A DNA stretch of 64,000 nt from Parachlamydia sp. AcF125 (GCF_018342475.1 NZ_JAEMUD010000004.1:124001-188000), one strand, 5' to 3'; numbered from the stretch's first letter, positions 51,295 to 61,371 are shown. The notes: generated by a model not told the origin, from the sequence alone. Program-made: numbers and translations.

Positions 51295-53516
51295 ATTTCT
51301 TCAAAATTAGAAGGTAATAGGAGAAGGGACTTTAAAATAGAGGTTTTGTATAAAGGCCCGAATAATTGATGCATCAGTTGGACAAAATTGTCGTAGCCTA
51401 ATTCCTCTTTCCGAACCTCTATCGTCCGTATGGCCCTGTTTAAACGGCTAAATCGATCAAATAGCATCTGCCGTTCTCGGATCAAGATGGCTGGAGCGTG
51501 AAGAAATAGATTGATTTCAAAGATCTCCTCCTCAGTTAATTTGGGCTGGGAAAGAAGCTTCATAAACGCAAAAAGCTTTGCACTTTCAGCCGCCCCTATA
51601 TCGATCCCGTCCTTACACGTAAAGCTAAATGTTTGGGGCTTTACCATTTCAATAATTTTAAGCTGAAGAAAAAATTCAAAAATTTCGATAAAATCTAAGC
51701 GGCTTTCCCGGCTTAAAACATTTTTGTAAGAAAAAAATAAGCGGTGAATTGCCTCAAAAAGAGGAGGGACAAACTCAGAGAAAAGGTCTTTTTTTAGGGC
51801 GGAAGGTAAATAGAACCCCCCTCCCGAACTTCGCAAATGCTCTTCAAAATGTTGAATAAAAGCGATCACATCAGGCTCATGAGAATAAGAAGCCGCCTGG
51901 TGATAAAATTCTGTATCCTTAGGAAAGGTCACCACAGTTAAGGCCGAAGAAAAGTCTGGGTGTTTTTGCAATTCTTCTATCGCATGAGAGCGAGCGTACT
52001 CTTTCCAAGAAGTTTTATCCTGTAAGTTAAATAATAAGTGCCCTTTTTGTGGATTGTCACTGTCTAAGTAAGTATAAGAACGCAGAAAGGCTTTAAATTC
52101 ATCCACCACGGAGGCTTTATTAATCGCTTCTTGATAGGTGGGGGTAGGGATGCGAATATTTACACACCGCATATTTTCGAAGTATAAAGTAAACAATTGA
52201 GTGGGAATATTGCCTTGGTGCAAAGGATCAAAGAAATGATACCTATCCCCTTCTAAGTTTTCTAAAATTCGAACGAGCGGACCATGAGAATGGGCTTTTA
52301 AAACTTTACTTAAGGCCTTATAATCTTGGGTTAACTGATCAAAAACCGCGGTTTCCGAAGGATTATAAGCCCCTTTACGGAAGCTATAAGATAATTCTCG
52401 AGCCTCTATCATCATGCTTTTCAAAGAAGGGAGAAACTCCTGCATCGATTTAACGCTTGAAAAGAAGCTACGGCATAAAAAGTAGGCTGTTTCTAATAAT
52501 ACCCCCCCTAGTTTGTCAAATTTCTCTGGAGGGTATGCCACCAATTTCTGGAATTCACGGGTATGTAAGGCTTGTGATAAATACATTTGAAAATCCTTAA
52601 AGTAGCCCGCACAGCTTTTGGTAGGTGAATAGCGCAGCAGATGAGACGATTGCCCGCATAAGAAAAGCGCCATCAACGCTTTCCTTAGGGTGGAAGCAAG
52701 CTCATTATTAGGGTGCTCGGCACTTTCGCGATAAAATAAATCTAGACGGGATCCAAAAGACCGTAAAATATGGCGGGCTGCGCTATGGATAAAGAGATCA
52801 ACGTGAAAGCGGATATTGGCCATAAGAGGATGGTTAACTTTTTCTCCAAAATAATCCCCCAAGTCGCAAAGAAGTTTTACATTTCGAATTAACTTAAGAC
52901 TAAAAAATCGAGAGCCATCTTCTTTTCTTAAAAAAAACAATTCATATTCTGTATCCTTCTTGACAGATTCAAGATCTATGAAAACATGCTTTACCTTTTG
53001 GCCAAGCTGCCGCTTACTCGAGGGCTTTTCTTCTTTTAAAATTTGGCGTTTAGTTAAACTAATAATCCCTTTTACTAATAAGCCTTTATTAAACTTATGC
53101 GCAATATGGGTCAGATAAAATTCTTCAAGCTCTTTATACTCTTTCGTTTCTGTAATGCTTTCTTGCCTTTTCTTATGAAATAAACAGGCAAACCTATCCA
53201 GCTTTTTGGCAGCCTTACCTACTAGAACCATCAGGGACTTTATTTCTTCCACTGCGTGTGCATCTCTCACATAGCGGTATCGGGTTTGGTAAAAGCTACG
53301 CAAGTAGTTTAGCACAACTTTAAAGATGCCTTTAACCCTTGTAATAGTGCGATCGGCATTTTCAGGACGAAGCCCATGGACTGTTTTGATGGAATTGTTT
53401 GGAAATGGTTGAACGCCCCCTGCTTCTCCCTCAAAGTCCAAATCGGCGATCTGAGAAAGAGTTTCTACAGCCTCAATAATGGATAAATTGCCCTCTTGCT
53501 TCTGGTATGTACTCAT
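51291..53516 (-). CDS. Lineage-specific hypothetical protein, 741 aa
   Basis: ATG 53514-53516 has AGAGG eight bases upstream. The protein is soluble, mainly helical and moderately basic, with no signal peptide or transmembrane segment. A central beta-rich patch (RYHFFDPLHQGNIPTQLFTL) breaks the helices. No enzyme motif stands out. The size and composition resemble those of the large hypothetical proteins encoded elsewhere in this window, but no homology was established. It overlaps the carboxypeptidase gene end by 4 bp and has no same-strand neighbour. Function unknown. Confidence 0.75.
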   Translation of the reverse strand: MSTYQKQEGNLSIIEAVETLSQIADLDFEGEAGGVQPFPNNSIKTVHGLRPENADRTITRVKGIFKVVLNYLRSFYQTRYRYVRDAHAVEEIKSLMVLVGKAAKKLDRFACLFHKKRQESITETKEYKELEEFYLTHIAHKFNKGLLVKGIISLTKRQILKEEKPSSKRQLGQKVKHVFIDLESVKKDTEYELFFLRKEDGSRFFSLKLIRNVKLLCDLGDYFGEKVNHPLMANIRFHVDLFIHSAARHILRSFGSRLDLFYRESAEHPNNELASTLRKALMALFLCGQSSHLLRYSPTKSCAGYFKDFQMYLSQALHTREFQKLVAYPPEKFDKLGGVLLETAYFLCRSFFSSVKSMQEFLPSLKSMMIEARELSYSFRKGAYNPSETAVFDQLTQDYKALSKVLKAHSHGPLVRILENLEGDRYHFFDPLHQGNIPTQLFTLYFENMRCVNIRIPTPTYQEAINKASVVDEFKAFLRSYTYLDSDNPQKGHLLFNLQDKTSWKEYARSHAIEELQKHPDFSSALTVVTFPKDTEFYHQAASYSHEPDVIAFIQHFEEHLRSSGGGFYLPSALKKDLFSEFVPPLFEAIHRLFFSYKNVLSRESRLDFIEIFEFFLQLKIIEMVKPQTFSFTCKDGIDIGAAESAKLFAFMKLLSQPKLTEEEIFEINLFLHAPAILIRERQMLFDRFSRLNRAIRTIEVRKEELGYDNFVQLMHQLFGPLYKTSILKSLLLLPSNFEEI

Positions 53517-53747
53517 TCAAACACCTCTTTATGTGCTTACATTAAAAAAAAGCATTCAAGACTTAATATCATTATCCTATTTTTTAAAAATTAATTAACA
53601 TATCTTTTAAACTTTTTTTTAAAATTATTAAGTTTGAATCTTTATTCAAAGGGAGATTTTTTAAAATTATTTATTAAAAAATCAGCGATTAATTAAAATA
53701 ACTTATATAACAACAAATAATGACCTTTTTCAGGATAAGGAGATCTG

Positions 53748-55110
53748 ATGAACCCCCTTCATTCAACTCCAGATGTTCACAACTTAGTTTTCACCCATCC
53801 GGTTGCCGCCTCTTCTATAGGCAAAAATTCAAGCGAGCAAGTTGGGCCACCAAGTTTCGAAATAGATCCCCACCAAACTGTTGAGCATATGTACAATTTA
53901 TTTATGGAAAGTCAGGATCACTCTGAGGAAATCTCTTCCCTAGAAGGTCAGCTCCTTTCTGTTGAAGAGGAGATAGAGTCTCTTACTAAAAAAACAAAAA
54001 AAGAGTGAAAGTGAAGAGAAAATAAAAGGAATTAAAGCTAAGATACAAGAGCGAAAAAAATTAATTTATACGTTGGAAAATAAACTCGAAACTTTAAATG
54101 ACCAACAAGAAAGCAAGGAAAAACAAATACGCACTCTTGATAATCAGCTTAAAGCTTTGTTTTTACCAGGCCGAGAATTACCTGTAAAATTTGATAGCCG
54201 CACAGATTCTTCCCAAATTCAACATTATAAAGCGATCTTAAATAGTAAAATTGGCCTTTGAAAAGCTTTCGAAACCGAAGCAAAAAAAGACCTAGAAGAG
54301 AATAAAGCAACGATTCTGCAGCAATTTGGTAAAGCAAACTTAAAAGATCTTTCCCAGGTGGGATTTCACTTAAAGATTTTGGGAGGAGATGATCACAATC
54401 ATGGCAAATCCCCTATCTTGGTTACCTTTACCTCTTTGCAAGATAAGTCCACTCTTTTGGAAGTCGTGTATAAGCCAAGAAACGCGCACACAGACAAGGC
54501 TATTCTCGAGCTTTTTGCAGCAATTAATGCCCTGCCTGAAGAAAGCAAATCTGGCCCCGCTCTTCCTTTTTATAAAATCGAGCATATTAATGACGGTAAG
54601 GCAAGCATTTGGGAATATATTAAGGGGGATGGGCTGATAATGGGAGCCTCTACTACAGTTAAATATATGCTCCCAGGAGAAAAGCGAGATAACGCAGAGA
54701 AAAATTTGCTTAGGCTCGAACAAGTATGCAGCCGTGCGGGAATTACAAACCTTCATATGGAAAATGTCTTATTAACTAGCCATGGCGAGTTGATTCCTAT
54801 CGATCTGGAGGTGGTATAACTTGGACATGCGACAGGTTTATATAGCTCTCAACCCCAATCAAAAGAATTATCTACAGCAGAAACAAAATTGGTTGACGAA
54901 TTTCTTGCTGTGCAAAGGGAAATTATAAAGGCAGTGAATGAACACACCGAATTCGAATTTATCGCGGATGAAGAAGCTTTTATTAAACAGTTTAGCGATA
55001 GCATGAAGAGGGGAGACGTCCCCTTTTTTACCAAAAATAAAGACTTTATTTGCTTTGGACATTTTTCTAAAGAAAATAAAATTGCAAAATTGAAAGCGAA
55101 TAACAACTAA
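53748..55110 (+). pseudogene. Decayed LanM-like (DUF4135) protein gene
   Basis: The frame opens with an intact start (AAGGAG before ATG 53748). It reads an N-terminal region and a coiled coil, then shifts frame in an A-rich run near 53,985-54,008. From there it continues in a second frame to 55110, with in-frame stops at 54259-54261 (TGA) and 54817-54819 (TAA). The joined protein would have about 450 residues. It contains GGDDHNHGKSPILVTF, LLEVVYKPRNAHTDKAI, NLHMENVLL, LIPIDLEVV and GDVPFF. These match the dehydratase N-domain (DUF4135) of type II lanthipeptide synthetases, which show D-x-H-N-x-G, YKP, H-x-EN and D-x-E. No LanC domain follows. It is either a dead gene or sequencing errors in homopolymers, and two in-frame stops favour decay. 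Confidence 0.7.
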
Positions 55111-55117
55111 GTTAATT

Positions 55118-55507
55118 ATGAATAGTGACTTACAGCTGCCAAGCCGTTCTTTATTGTATAATAGCAGCCTCCAATTTTTAAAAATGGAGCAGATAATAAA
55201 GCGGAATGTTGTCCAGGCGACAAAGGAAAAAGCTTATCGCTTAGCTTCGTCTAATCACTTTAGAGTATCAACTGTTTCCAGACAGGCCCATCGATTAGCC
55301 AAAGAGGCTTTCAAAAATTTTGAAAGCCAGTTGATCACCCTGTTTAATGCAAGTCCTCTCACCGCTCATCCATTTTTAAAAAATAGGTTGCTTCAATTTA
55401 TAGAAACTTGGCGCCATTTTTTTTACTCCACTTTATATGTAGAGTTAAGAGGATTAATGCTAATCGAGGCCAACAAAAAGAATATTCATGTCACCTTGAA
55501 AGCTTAA
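55118..55507 (+). CDS. Hypothetical protein next to the LanM-like relic
   Basis: 129 codons from ATG 55118, without a clear ribosome-binding site. The content is helical (for example VSRQAHRLAKEAFKNFESQL) and basic. It may be a further fragment of the decayed upstream gene in another frame or a small gene of its own. The 3' end overlaps the convergent CPAF gene by 17 bp. No family recognised. Confidence 0.45.
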   Translation: MNSDLQLPSRSLLYNSSLQFLKMEQIIKRNVVQATKEKAYRLASSNHFRVSTVSRQAHRLAKEAFKNFESQLITLFNASPLTAHPFLKNRLLQFIETWRHFFYSTLYVELRGLMLIEANKKNIHVTLKA

Positions 55508-57272
55508 ACCTTCGCAAGTCTTGATTTTCCGTAAAAAGAGGCCTATCATTTGGATGGGCCTCTTTTAAAATAGGATCGATCACCTGCTGTAAGGCTACTC
55601 GATACCCCTTATAGCCATTTCGAAAATCTTCGGCAGTCAACTCATAAGTGATATCTGGAGTGACTCCTAGATTTTCAATAAGGGTGCCATCCAGATGCCT
55701 TTCTAAGAGGGAATTTGTATAAGAGTAGCCCGCAACCCCTAGCCTATTCGGATGCCCTTCCCCTACCACAGTGCCCCCTGCACCAGCAGTGCGTGCCCCA
55801 AAAATAGTCGCTCTTTGATTATCTTGTAAAATGCAAGGGAAATTATCTGCGCAAGAAAAATCAGATTCATTTATCAAGACAATGATCGGCTTGTTGTATG
55901 TCACTCTTGAGTTGGGCAAGATGGCCTTCACAATAAGATGGACAGGAGAAGTGATATATTTACCCATCTCCCATTCGTCTAAAATAAATTGGAAATATTG
56001 AATGGAGGAATGAACCAATTCTAAAGAGACCGGATATCCATATAAGCTAGGACCGCAAACTTCTAAAGCTTCTTCCTCACTTGTTATCTTTTTAAGAGCT
56101 TCAAGCGCTTTAAAAGCCTCCATCACCTCTTCTTGAGTTAAGGCAATCTTATATTTGGGCAGTTCTAAAGGCTTATCTGTTAGAAAAGTTAATAAGCCGT
56201 ATTTATAAAAAACGGATCCGCCTGGATTATTGACTTGGTCAATCACCAAAGCTTGGGTGCGAGGAAGAAAAAAATCGATCATTTGCTCAAATTCCGCTAT
56301 TTCCTCATCCCCTCCTTCATAAGTCGCTATTCGCACGTATCCGATTCTTTGCCTATGGGGGGTTTCACAGATATAAGCATAAAAAGGACAATCCAAGTCA
56401 GATTGCCAAATCACTGAACCTAAAAGAGGCACAAAACTATGCCGTGCTCCCAAGTTGTGAATATCCTCTCCTGTATGCCTTTCGCCCTGTTTAAACTGAG
56501 CATATAGAGGAGTCATCATCATTTTTTTATAGTAAGGACGTTGGAAAAACGGCTGTTTTAAGGGGAGCGCACGAGAAGTTAGAGCAGGTAAAGGATTTTC
56601 CTTTATCTGCTCTGGACGATAATCCCAAGTTAACAAATAAGATCTTTGCTGAGCTGTTTTTTTATGTTGCAGGACAATTTCGACTTCTCCTTGAGGAACA
56701 TCTTCTGCAAACCTTCCAGACCGCCAGGTTAAAGCACGCTCAGCAATCCTTTGATCCGTTTTTTCATTGAGACGATCGTAAGCTGATTTGCGTAGATGGT
56801 AGATGGCCTTCTCAATATCTTGCCCATCAAAGGCAATCACTTCATCACCCACCGCCCAATCAGAGAAAGCCCCTGGTAATCTTTCCTCGTCGATCCATGT
56901 AATAAAATAGCGCCCTTCTGCCCCATGTACATGAAAAGGCAAAGAAGCCCTTTCAGTCGAGTGAAAGGATACAGTGACGTGATAATCCGCCACAGAGGTA
57001 AAAAGTTTATTTAAAACCTTATGGTAATCTTTTAAAACAGGGGAAGAAAGCTGATGAATTTCCGCTTCTGCATTTGCAAATTGTTGATTAAGGTCCCACC
57101 CCAAATGTAGCCATTTCCATTCAGCCGGCACATATTTGATCTGGAAATTTTTTTTAATAAAATGCAAATCTTCTACCATTTCTTGCCGCAAAAAAGCTTC
57201 ATTAGCAAGAAGACAAGGCGAAATAAAGAAAATGATAAAAAATTGGAAAGGGAAGAGAAGTTTAGCCTTCAT
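55491..57272 (-). CDS. cpa: CPAF: chlamydial protease-like activity factor, S41-related serine protease
   Basis: A secreted serine protease, in pathogens released into the host cytosol. The start chosen is ATG 57270-57272, giving MKAKLLFPFQFFIIFFISPC (signal peptide, then LLANEAF), 593 aa; C. trachomatis CPAF has about 609. The catalytic triad is visible: His98 in VADYHVTVSF, Ser473 in NESDFSCADNFP and Glu533 in LIENLGVTPDI. The Ser-to-Glu spacing is 60 residues, like the 59 between Ser499 and Glu558 of C. trachomatis. A PDZ-like segment (WAVGDEVIAFDGQDI) and RTAGAGG complete the family picture. The region between His98 and Ser473 is shorter than in C. trachomatis, possibly in the autoinhibitory linker. 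The gene is monocistronic. Confidence 0.93.
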   Translation of the reverse strand: MKAKLLFPFQFFIIFFISPCLLANEAFLRQEMVEDLHFIKKNFQIKYVPAEWKWLHLGWDLNQQFANAEAEIHQLSSPVLKDYHKVLNKLFTSVADYHVTVSFHSTERASLPFHVHGAEGRYFITWIDEERLPGAFSDWAVGDEVIAFDGQDIEKAIYHLRKSAYDRLNEKTDQRIAERALTWRSGRFAEDVPQGEVEIVLQHKKTAQQRSYLLTWDYRPEQIKENPLPALTSRALPLKQPFFQRPYYKKMMMTPLYAQFKQGERHTGEDIHNLGARHSFVPLLGSVIWQSDLDCPFYAYICETPHRQRIGYVRIATYEGGDEEIAEFEQMIDFFLPRTQALVIDQVNNPGGSVFYKYGLLTFLTDKPLELPKYKIALTQEEVMEAFKALEALKKITSEEEALEVCGPSLYGYPVSLELVHSSIQYFQFILDEWEMGKYITSPVHLIVKAILPNSRVTYNKPIIVLINESDFSCADNFPCILQDNQRATIFGARTAGAGGTVVGEGHPNRLGVAGYSYTNSLLERHLDGTLIENLGVTPDITYELTAEDFRNGYKGYRVALQQVIDPILKEAHPNDRPLFTENQDLRRFKLSR

Positions 57273-57423
57273 ATGACCTAAAGAGGATTTTAAAATGGAA
57301 AGGGATCTATTGATAAAAATGCAATAAATCATAAAATAAGTAAGTATATAAAACGTTTTTTATTTCTGTCAATATTGCAGGAGTAAATTTGCGTATTTTT
57401 TTAACTTATTCGGAAGGGGAACC

Positions 57424-58989
57424 ATGGCGAATCTTTTTGTGCAGCAACTATTGAGAGATCCTACCAGCCTCCCCCCTCATGGCATCTGCCTGCCCATTTT
57501 CTCTTTACATTCAAAAGGTAGTGGAGGAATTGGTGAGTATACTGATCTTCTTCCTCTCTTGGCATGGGCTAAAAAACTTGGGATCCATATTATCCAACTC
57601 CTCCCCCTCAATGATACTGGCTTAGAAACAAGTCCTTACAATGCCCTTTCGGCATTTGCTTTAAATCCCATTCATTTAGGCTTAAAACAACTCCCTTATT
57701 TGGCAAACTATCCAGAGTTAACACCCCTACTTGCTCAACTCCAAGCTCTTAATCAAACTCAACGAGTTTCCTATAAAGAAGTGCATGGACAACGCGATTT
57801 ATTCTTACGCCAGTATTTTCAACTAGCAGGCCCGCTTCTTTTAAAAGCTGACGATTTTCAAAAATTTCAGCAGCAAAATGAGTGGGTTGAAAAATACGCC
57901 TTATTTAAAACTTTGAAAATCGCCAGAAATTGGGAATCGTGGGACCTGTGGCCAGAAAAGCTACGCTATCCCACGGAAGACTACCTTGCTGAACTGCTTT
58001 TAGGGAAGCGCGAAGAAGTTGCCTACCACTCCCTTTTGCAATTTTTATGTTTTTCTCAAATGGAAAAAGTAAAAAAGGAGGCCGAAAGTCAGGGCATTTT
58101 TTTAAAAGGGGACATTCCTATCTTAATTGACTCTCAAAGTGCCGATGTTTGGTTGAACCGCCCCCTATTTCATACCCATTTAACTGCGGGAGCACCACCC
58201 GATCAATACAGTGAAGTGGGGCAAAATTGGGGATTTCCCCTCTATAACTGGGACAAACATGCCGAGACTCATTACACCTGGTGGAAAAAACGGCTCGAGA
58301 TCGCCTCCCACTTTTATCATTTCTATCGCATTGACCATGTGGTTGGATTTTATCGCATTTGGGGGATTCCGTTTAATCAATCTGCTAAAGAGGGGAAGTT
58401 TTTCCCGGAAGATCCTTCTGTATGGATCTCTCATGGGGAAAAAATTCTTAAAATGATGGTCGATTACTGCCCTATGTTGCCGATTGGAGAAGATTTGGGA
58501 GTTATCCCTCCTGAAGTTAGAATAAATCTTCGCCAGCTCGGCATATGTGGCACAAAAGTGATGCGCTGGGAAAGAAGGTGGAACGAGGATGGTCGCTTTA
58601 TTAATCCCCACGATTATATTTTAGAAAGTTTAACGACCGTTTCTACGCACGACTCTGAAACACTTCAACAATGGTGGAGGAATAATCCTCAGGACGCCAA
58701 AGATTTTTCAAGCTTTAAAGGATGGACCTATGAACCCACCCTTTCTTCTGTGCGCCACCAAGAGATTTTGTATGACAGCCATCATACCCGAAGCATTTTT
58801 CATATCAATCTTCTACACGAATACCTTGCTGTCATTCCGGGATTAACGTGGCCGAGTTTAGAGGATGAGCGGATTAATATTCCTGGCGTCGTGTCCGATA
58901 GGAACTGGAGCTATCGTTTTAAACCCAGTGTAGAAGAAATCATTCAAAACCCTGAGCTAGCAAAACTTATAAAAAAATTAACGGTTTAA
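57424..58989 (+). CDS. malQ: 4-alpha-glucanotransferase (MalQ)
   Basis: GH77 enzyme that disproportionates maltodextrins, here serving glycogen metabolism. 521 aa. Signatures are GICLPIFSLHSKGSGGIGEY at the N-terminus, SPYNALSAFALNP, RIDHVVGFYR with nucleophile Asp304, GEDLGVIP with acid/base Glu356, and THDSETLQQWW with Asp410. The chain ends in the usual short C-terminal domain (NIPGVVSDRNWSYRF). All catalytic residues are intact. AAGGGG precedes the ATG. The next gene starts 6 bp after its stop, so an operon is likely. Confidence 0.96.
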   Translation: MANLFVQQLLRDPTSLPPHGICLPIFSLHSKGSGGIGEYTDLLPLLAWAKKLGIHIIQLLPLNDTGLETSPYNALSAFALNPIHLGLKQLPYLANYPELTPLLAQLQALNQTQRVSYKEVHGQRDLFLRQYFQLAGPLLLKADDFQKFQQQNEWVEKYALFKTLKIARNWESWDLWPEKLRYPTEDYLAELLLGKREEVAYHSLLQFLCFSQMEKVKKEAESQGIFLKGDIPILIDSQSADVWLNRPLFHTHLTAGAPPDQYSEVGQNWGFPLYNWDKHAETHYTWWKKRLEIASHFYHFYRIDHVVGFYRIWGIPFNQSAKEGKFFPEDPSVWISHGEKILKMMVDYCPMLPIGEDLGVIPPEVRINLRQLGICGTKVMRWERRWNEDGRFINPHDYILESLTTVSTHDSETLQQWWRNNPQDAKDFSSFKGWTYEPTLSSVRHQEILYDSHHTRSIFHINLLHEYLAVIPGLTWPSLEDERINIPGVVSDRNWSYRFKPSVEEIIQNPELAKLIKKLTV

Positions 58990-58995
58990 ATCTTT

Positions 58996-60519
58996 ATGCG
59001 CTTCTTTTTTCTTTTCATTTTAATGTATAGCAGCTTTTGCATGGCAGCTTCCCCTTTAAAAATCCGCGCCTTATTTCGCAGCTTGGATCCCACATCAGTC
59101 GCACAGCATTTAGCTTTATATGAACTATACCCTGATACGGTTGAAGGGCAACAAGCTCTTAAAAAAGCCTGGGAACTTTTGGAGGGGGTCTCCATCTCTT
59201 CGCCCCAGACCGCTTTAACCCCAATTGAGCCTTCAGCCATTCATGCCTTGATTGCACTTGTCAATAAACAACCTAATGACACGGCCCCACACTTGTCTTC
59301 AGAAGCACTTGGGTTAATTGAAAAACTGGCCTCCAAATTACCTAATCGCCACCTTAAAGGTTTTCACGCGACTAACGAAGCAGAAGTTTTGGCTCTTCCT
59401 CCTGAAGAAATCGATTTAGCCAATGGATTGTTTCTCTCCCATTTAGAGGATGAGGATAAAAACTCTGGTAAGGTATATCAAGCGATAATAGACCTGATGG
59501 CCTTGCAAATTTTGGCTCAATTACCTTCTAATGCTACCCCGCTTCAAAAGATCTCAGCCATTAACAAATTTATTTTTTTTGATATGGGATTTCGCTTTCC
59601 TCCTCATTCTTGCTATGCAAAGGACATTGACCTTTACACGTTTCTTCCCTCGGTTTTGGATTCGAGACGTGGTGTTTGCTTAGGAGTCTCCCTTCTGTAT
59701 ATTTGCCTGGCTCAACGCCTCTCTTTACCTATTGAAATGGTCACCCCTCCAGGGCACATCTATGTGCGCTATAAGGATGGCAAAAACGTCCTTAATATAG
59801 AAACAACTGCTCGCGGCATCCATTTGCCTTGCGAAGAATATTTAGGCATCGACACACGAGCTCTTCAAGAAAGAACTATAAAAGAGGTGATTGGTTTAGC
59901 TCATTTTAACCAAGCCGCAGCCTATCTCAGGCAACACCGCTACGAAAACGCTCTGCTTTGTTACAAAAAGGCTCAACCCTATTTACCTAAAGATCAACTT
60001 TTACAAGAATTGACAGGCTATACCCACCTTTTTTTAGGAAATATAGAAGAAGGGAGAAAGCTTCTTGAAGAAATCAAAGACTATATCCCTGATCATGCAG
60101 TCACAAAAGAAAATATGGCAGAAGACTATTTAAACGGACTTGTAGATATAGAAGGGATAAAAACGGTATTTATGGAAGTAGATGAGTCGCGAGAATCACT
60201 TTTAAGAAAAAAGGAAGCCCTAGAAAAATTAGGGGAAAAATACCCTCTTTTTCGAGCTGGTATTTTTAGCCTTGCTTCAACTTATCTACAGTTGCATCGG
60301 AACCGCGAAGCCCTGGTATGGTTAAATATCTACCATTCTCTCTACCCCTTTGATCCAACGGTTGAATATTATTTAGCAGTATTATGCATGGAGAGATGTG
60401 AATCCACTAAAGCCTGGGAGCATCTCCTGCAAGCAGAAAAAATCACACGAGCAAGGGACCATTTTCCCAAAGCTTTAAAAGAAGTACGGCAAGCTTTAAA
60501 CCAGCGCTGCCCTCCTTAA
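58996..60519 (+). CDS. Exported transglutaminase-like (SirB1-type) TPR protein
   Basis: 507 aa with a Sec signal peptide (MRFFFLFILMYSSFCMAASP). Residues about 120-275 form a transglutaminase-like domain: DSRRGVCLGVSLLYICLAQR (Cys228) and VTPPGHIYVRY (His254). A third acid is not clear from reading. Residues 310-500 are TPR-like pairs (HFNQAAAYLRQHRYENALLC, YLQLHRNREALVWLNIYH). The family includes SirB1-like proteins of unknown substrate. It is probably periplasmic and may be an amidase or a scaffold. It lies between malQ (6 bp) and the PduO gene (16 bp) in one operon. Confidence 0.82.
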   Translation: MRFFFLFILMYSSFCMAASPLKIRALFRSLDPTSVAQHLALYELYPDTVEGQQALKKAWELLEGVSISSPQTALTPIEPSAIHALIALVNKQPNDTAPHLSSEALGLIEKLASKLPNRHLKGFHATNEAEVLALPPEEIDLANGLFLSHLEDEDKNSGKVYQAIIDLMALQILAQLPSNATPLQKISAINKFIFFDMGFRFPPHSCYAKDIDLYTFLPSVLDSRRGVCLGVSLLYICLAQRLSLPIEMVTPPGHIYVRYKDGKNVLNIETTARGIHLPCEEYLGIDTRALQERTIKEVIGLAHFNQAAAYLRQHRYENALLCYKKAQPYLPKDQLLQELTGYTHLFLGNIEEGRKLLEEIKDYIPDHAVTKENMAEDYLNGLVDIEGIKTVFMEVDESRESLLRKKEALEKLGEKYPLFRAGIFSLASTYLQLHRNREALVWLNIYHSLYPFDPTVEYYLAVLCMERCESTKAWEHLLQAEKITRARDHFPKALKEVRQALNQRCPP

Positions 60520-60535
60520 AAGTTAAAAAAGGTGA

Positions 60536-61084
60536 ATGATGAAAATCTATACAAAAAAAGGCGATCGGGGACAAACTTCCTTATTTTCTGGAAAAAAAGT
60601 TCCTAAAAACCATCCTATCATTGAAGCCATTGGATGTGTGGACGAATGTAATAGCGCTATCGGCATGGCTCTTTCCCTTCTCCCTAAATTCCTCGAGTTT
60701 AAAGACCTAGAAGAACAGCTTTTAGGGATTCAACATACCTTATTTGAACTGGGAGCGATTTTAGCCTCTTCCCCTACTAAAACTTCCCTACTCAGCACAA
60801 AAGAGCTTGAGCAGTGGATCGATTGGATGGAAGAAAAGCTTCCTCCTTTGCAACATTTCATTCTGCCAAATGGCCATTCCGCCTCTTCCACCCTACAGCT
60901 AGCTCGCGCAGTTTGTAGGCGAGCTGAGCGAGCTCTCGTGACTGATATCGAAAGCAAGGATGCGCCGCCCGAAAGCTTAGTTTATTTGAATCGCCTTTCA
61001 GACTATTTGTTTGTAGCGGCCCGCCTTGTCAATTTCCATACTCAAACTCCCGAAATTATCTGGCTCTCAAAGCCTAATGATTAA
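60536..61084 (+). CDS. ATP:cob(I)alamin adenosyltransferase, PduO type
   Basis: This enzyme transfers adenosyl from ATP to cob(I)alamin, making coenzyme B12. 182 aa. The ATP-binding N-terminus is IYTKKGDRGQTSLFSGKKV, followed by VDECNSAIGMAL, RAVCRRAERAL (about 120) and NRLSDYLFVAARLVN near the C-terminus. All hallmark residues of the PduO family are present. Nothing in the window uses or makes B12, so it would adenosylate imported cobalamin. Two adjacent ATGs are possible starts (60536 and 60539). Confidence 0.93.
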   Translation: MMKIYTKKGDRGQTSLFSGKKVPKNHPIIEAIGCVDECNSAIGMALSLLPKFLEFKDLEEQLLGIQHTLFELGAILASSPTKTSLLSTKELEQWIDWMEEKLPPLQHFILPNGHSASSTLQLARAVCRRAERALVTDIESKDAPPESLVYLNRLSDYLFVAARLVNFHTQTPEIIWLSKPND

Positions 61085-61371
61085 GCCTATTTTAAAATTG
61101 ACAAGCAAGAAAACTACATCTTAGGATATATATTATTGGGCTTCTAACATGATGATATCACTATTAGGAAGGAACACTTCTTATGGCTCATCTATACGTC
61201 ATCCCATTTAACAACCTAGAAAAAAATTTTTACCAACACTGAATAAGTATTAAAAAAATTCAAGAGCTGGCCTCAGCCTCTTTCGGAGGCAAAAATGGAG
61301 GAATTAAATGCCTTTTTAAAGTCAAAAGGCACCCAGACTCTTTACAATCTTGTCCAAGAGCTTAATAAAGC
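61085..61371. other. Short spacer with small non-recognised frames
   Basis: Contains a 19-codon frame (MAHLYVIPFNNLEKNFYQH) from about 61183 and a 26-codon frame (MEELNAFLKSKGTQTLYNLV...) ending at about 61373. Both are too short to support. They may be remains of a single small gene. Confidence 0.3.

Noticed and set aside
53985-54008. Programmed frameshifting in the A-rich run of the LanM-like gene
   Set aside because: Two additional in-frame stop codons downstream make decay or sequencing error the simpler explanation.
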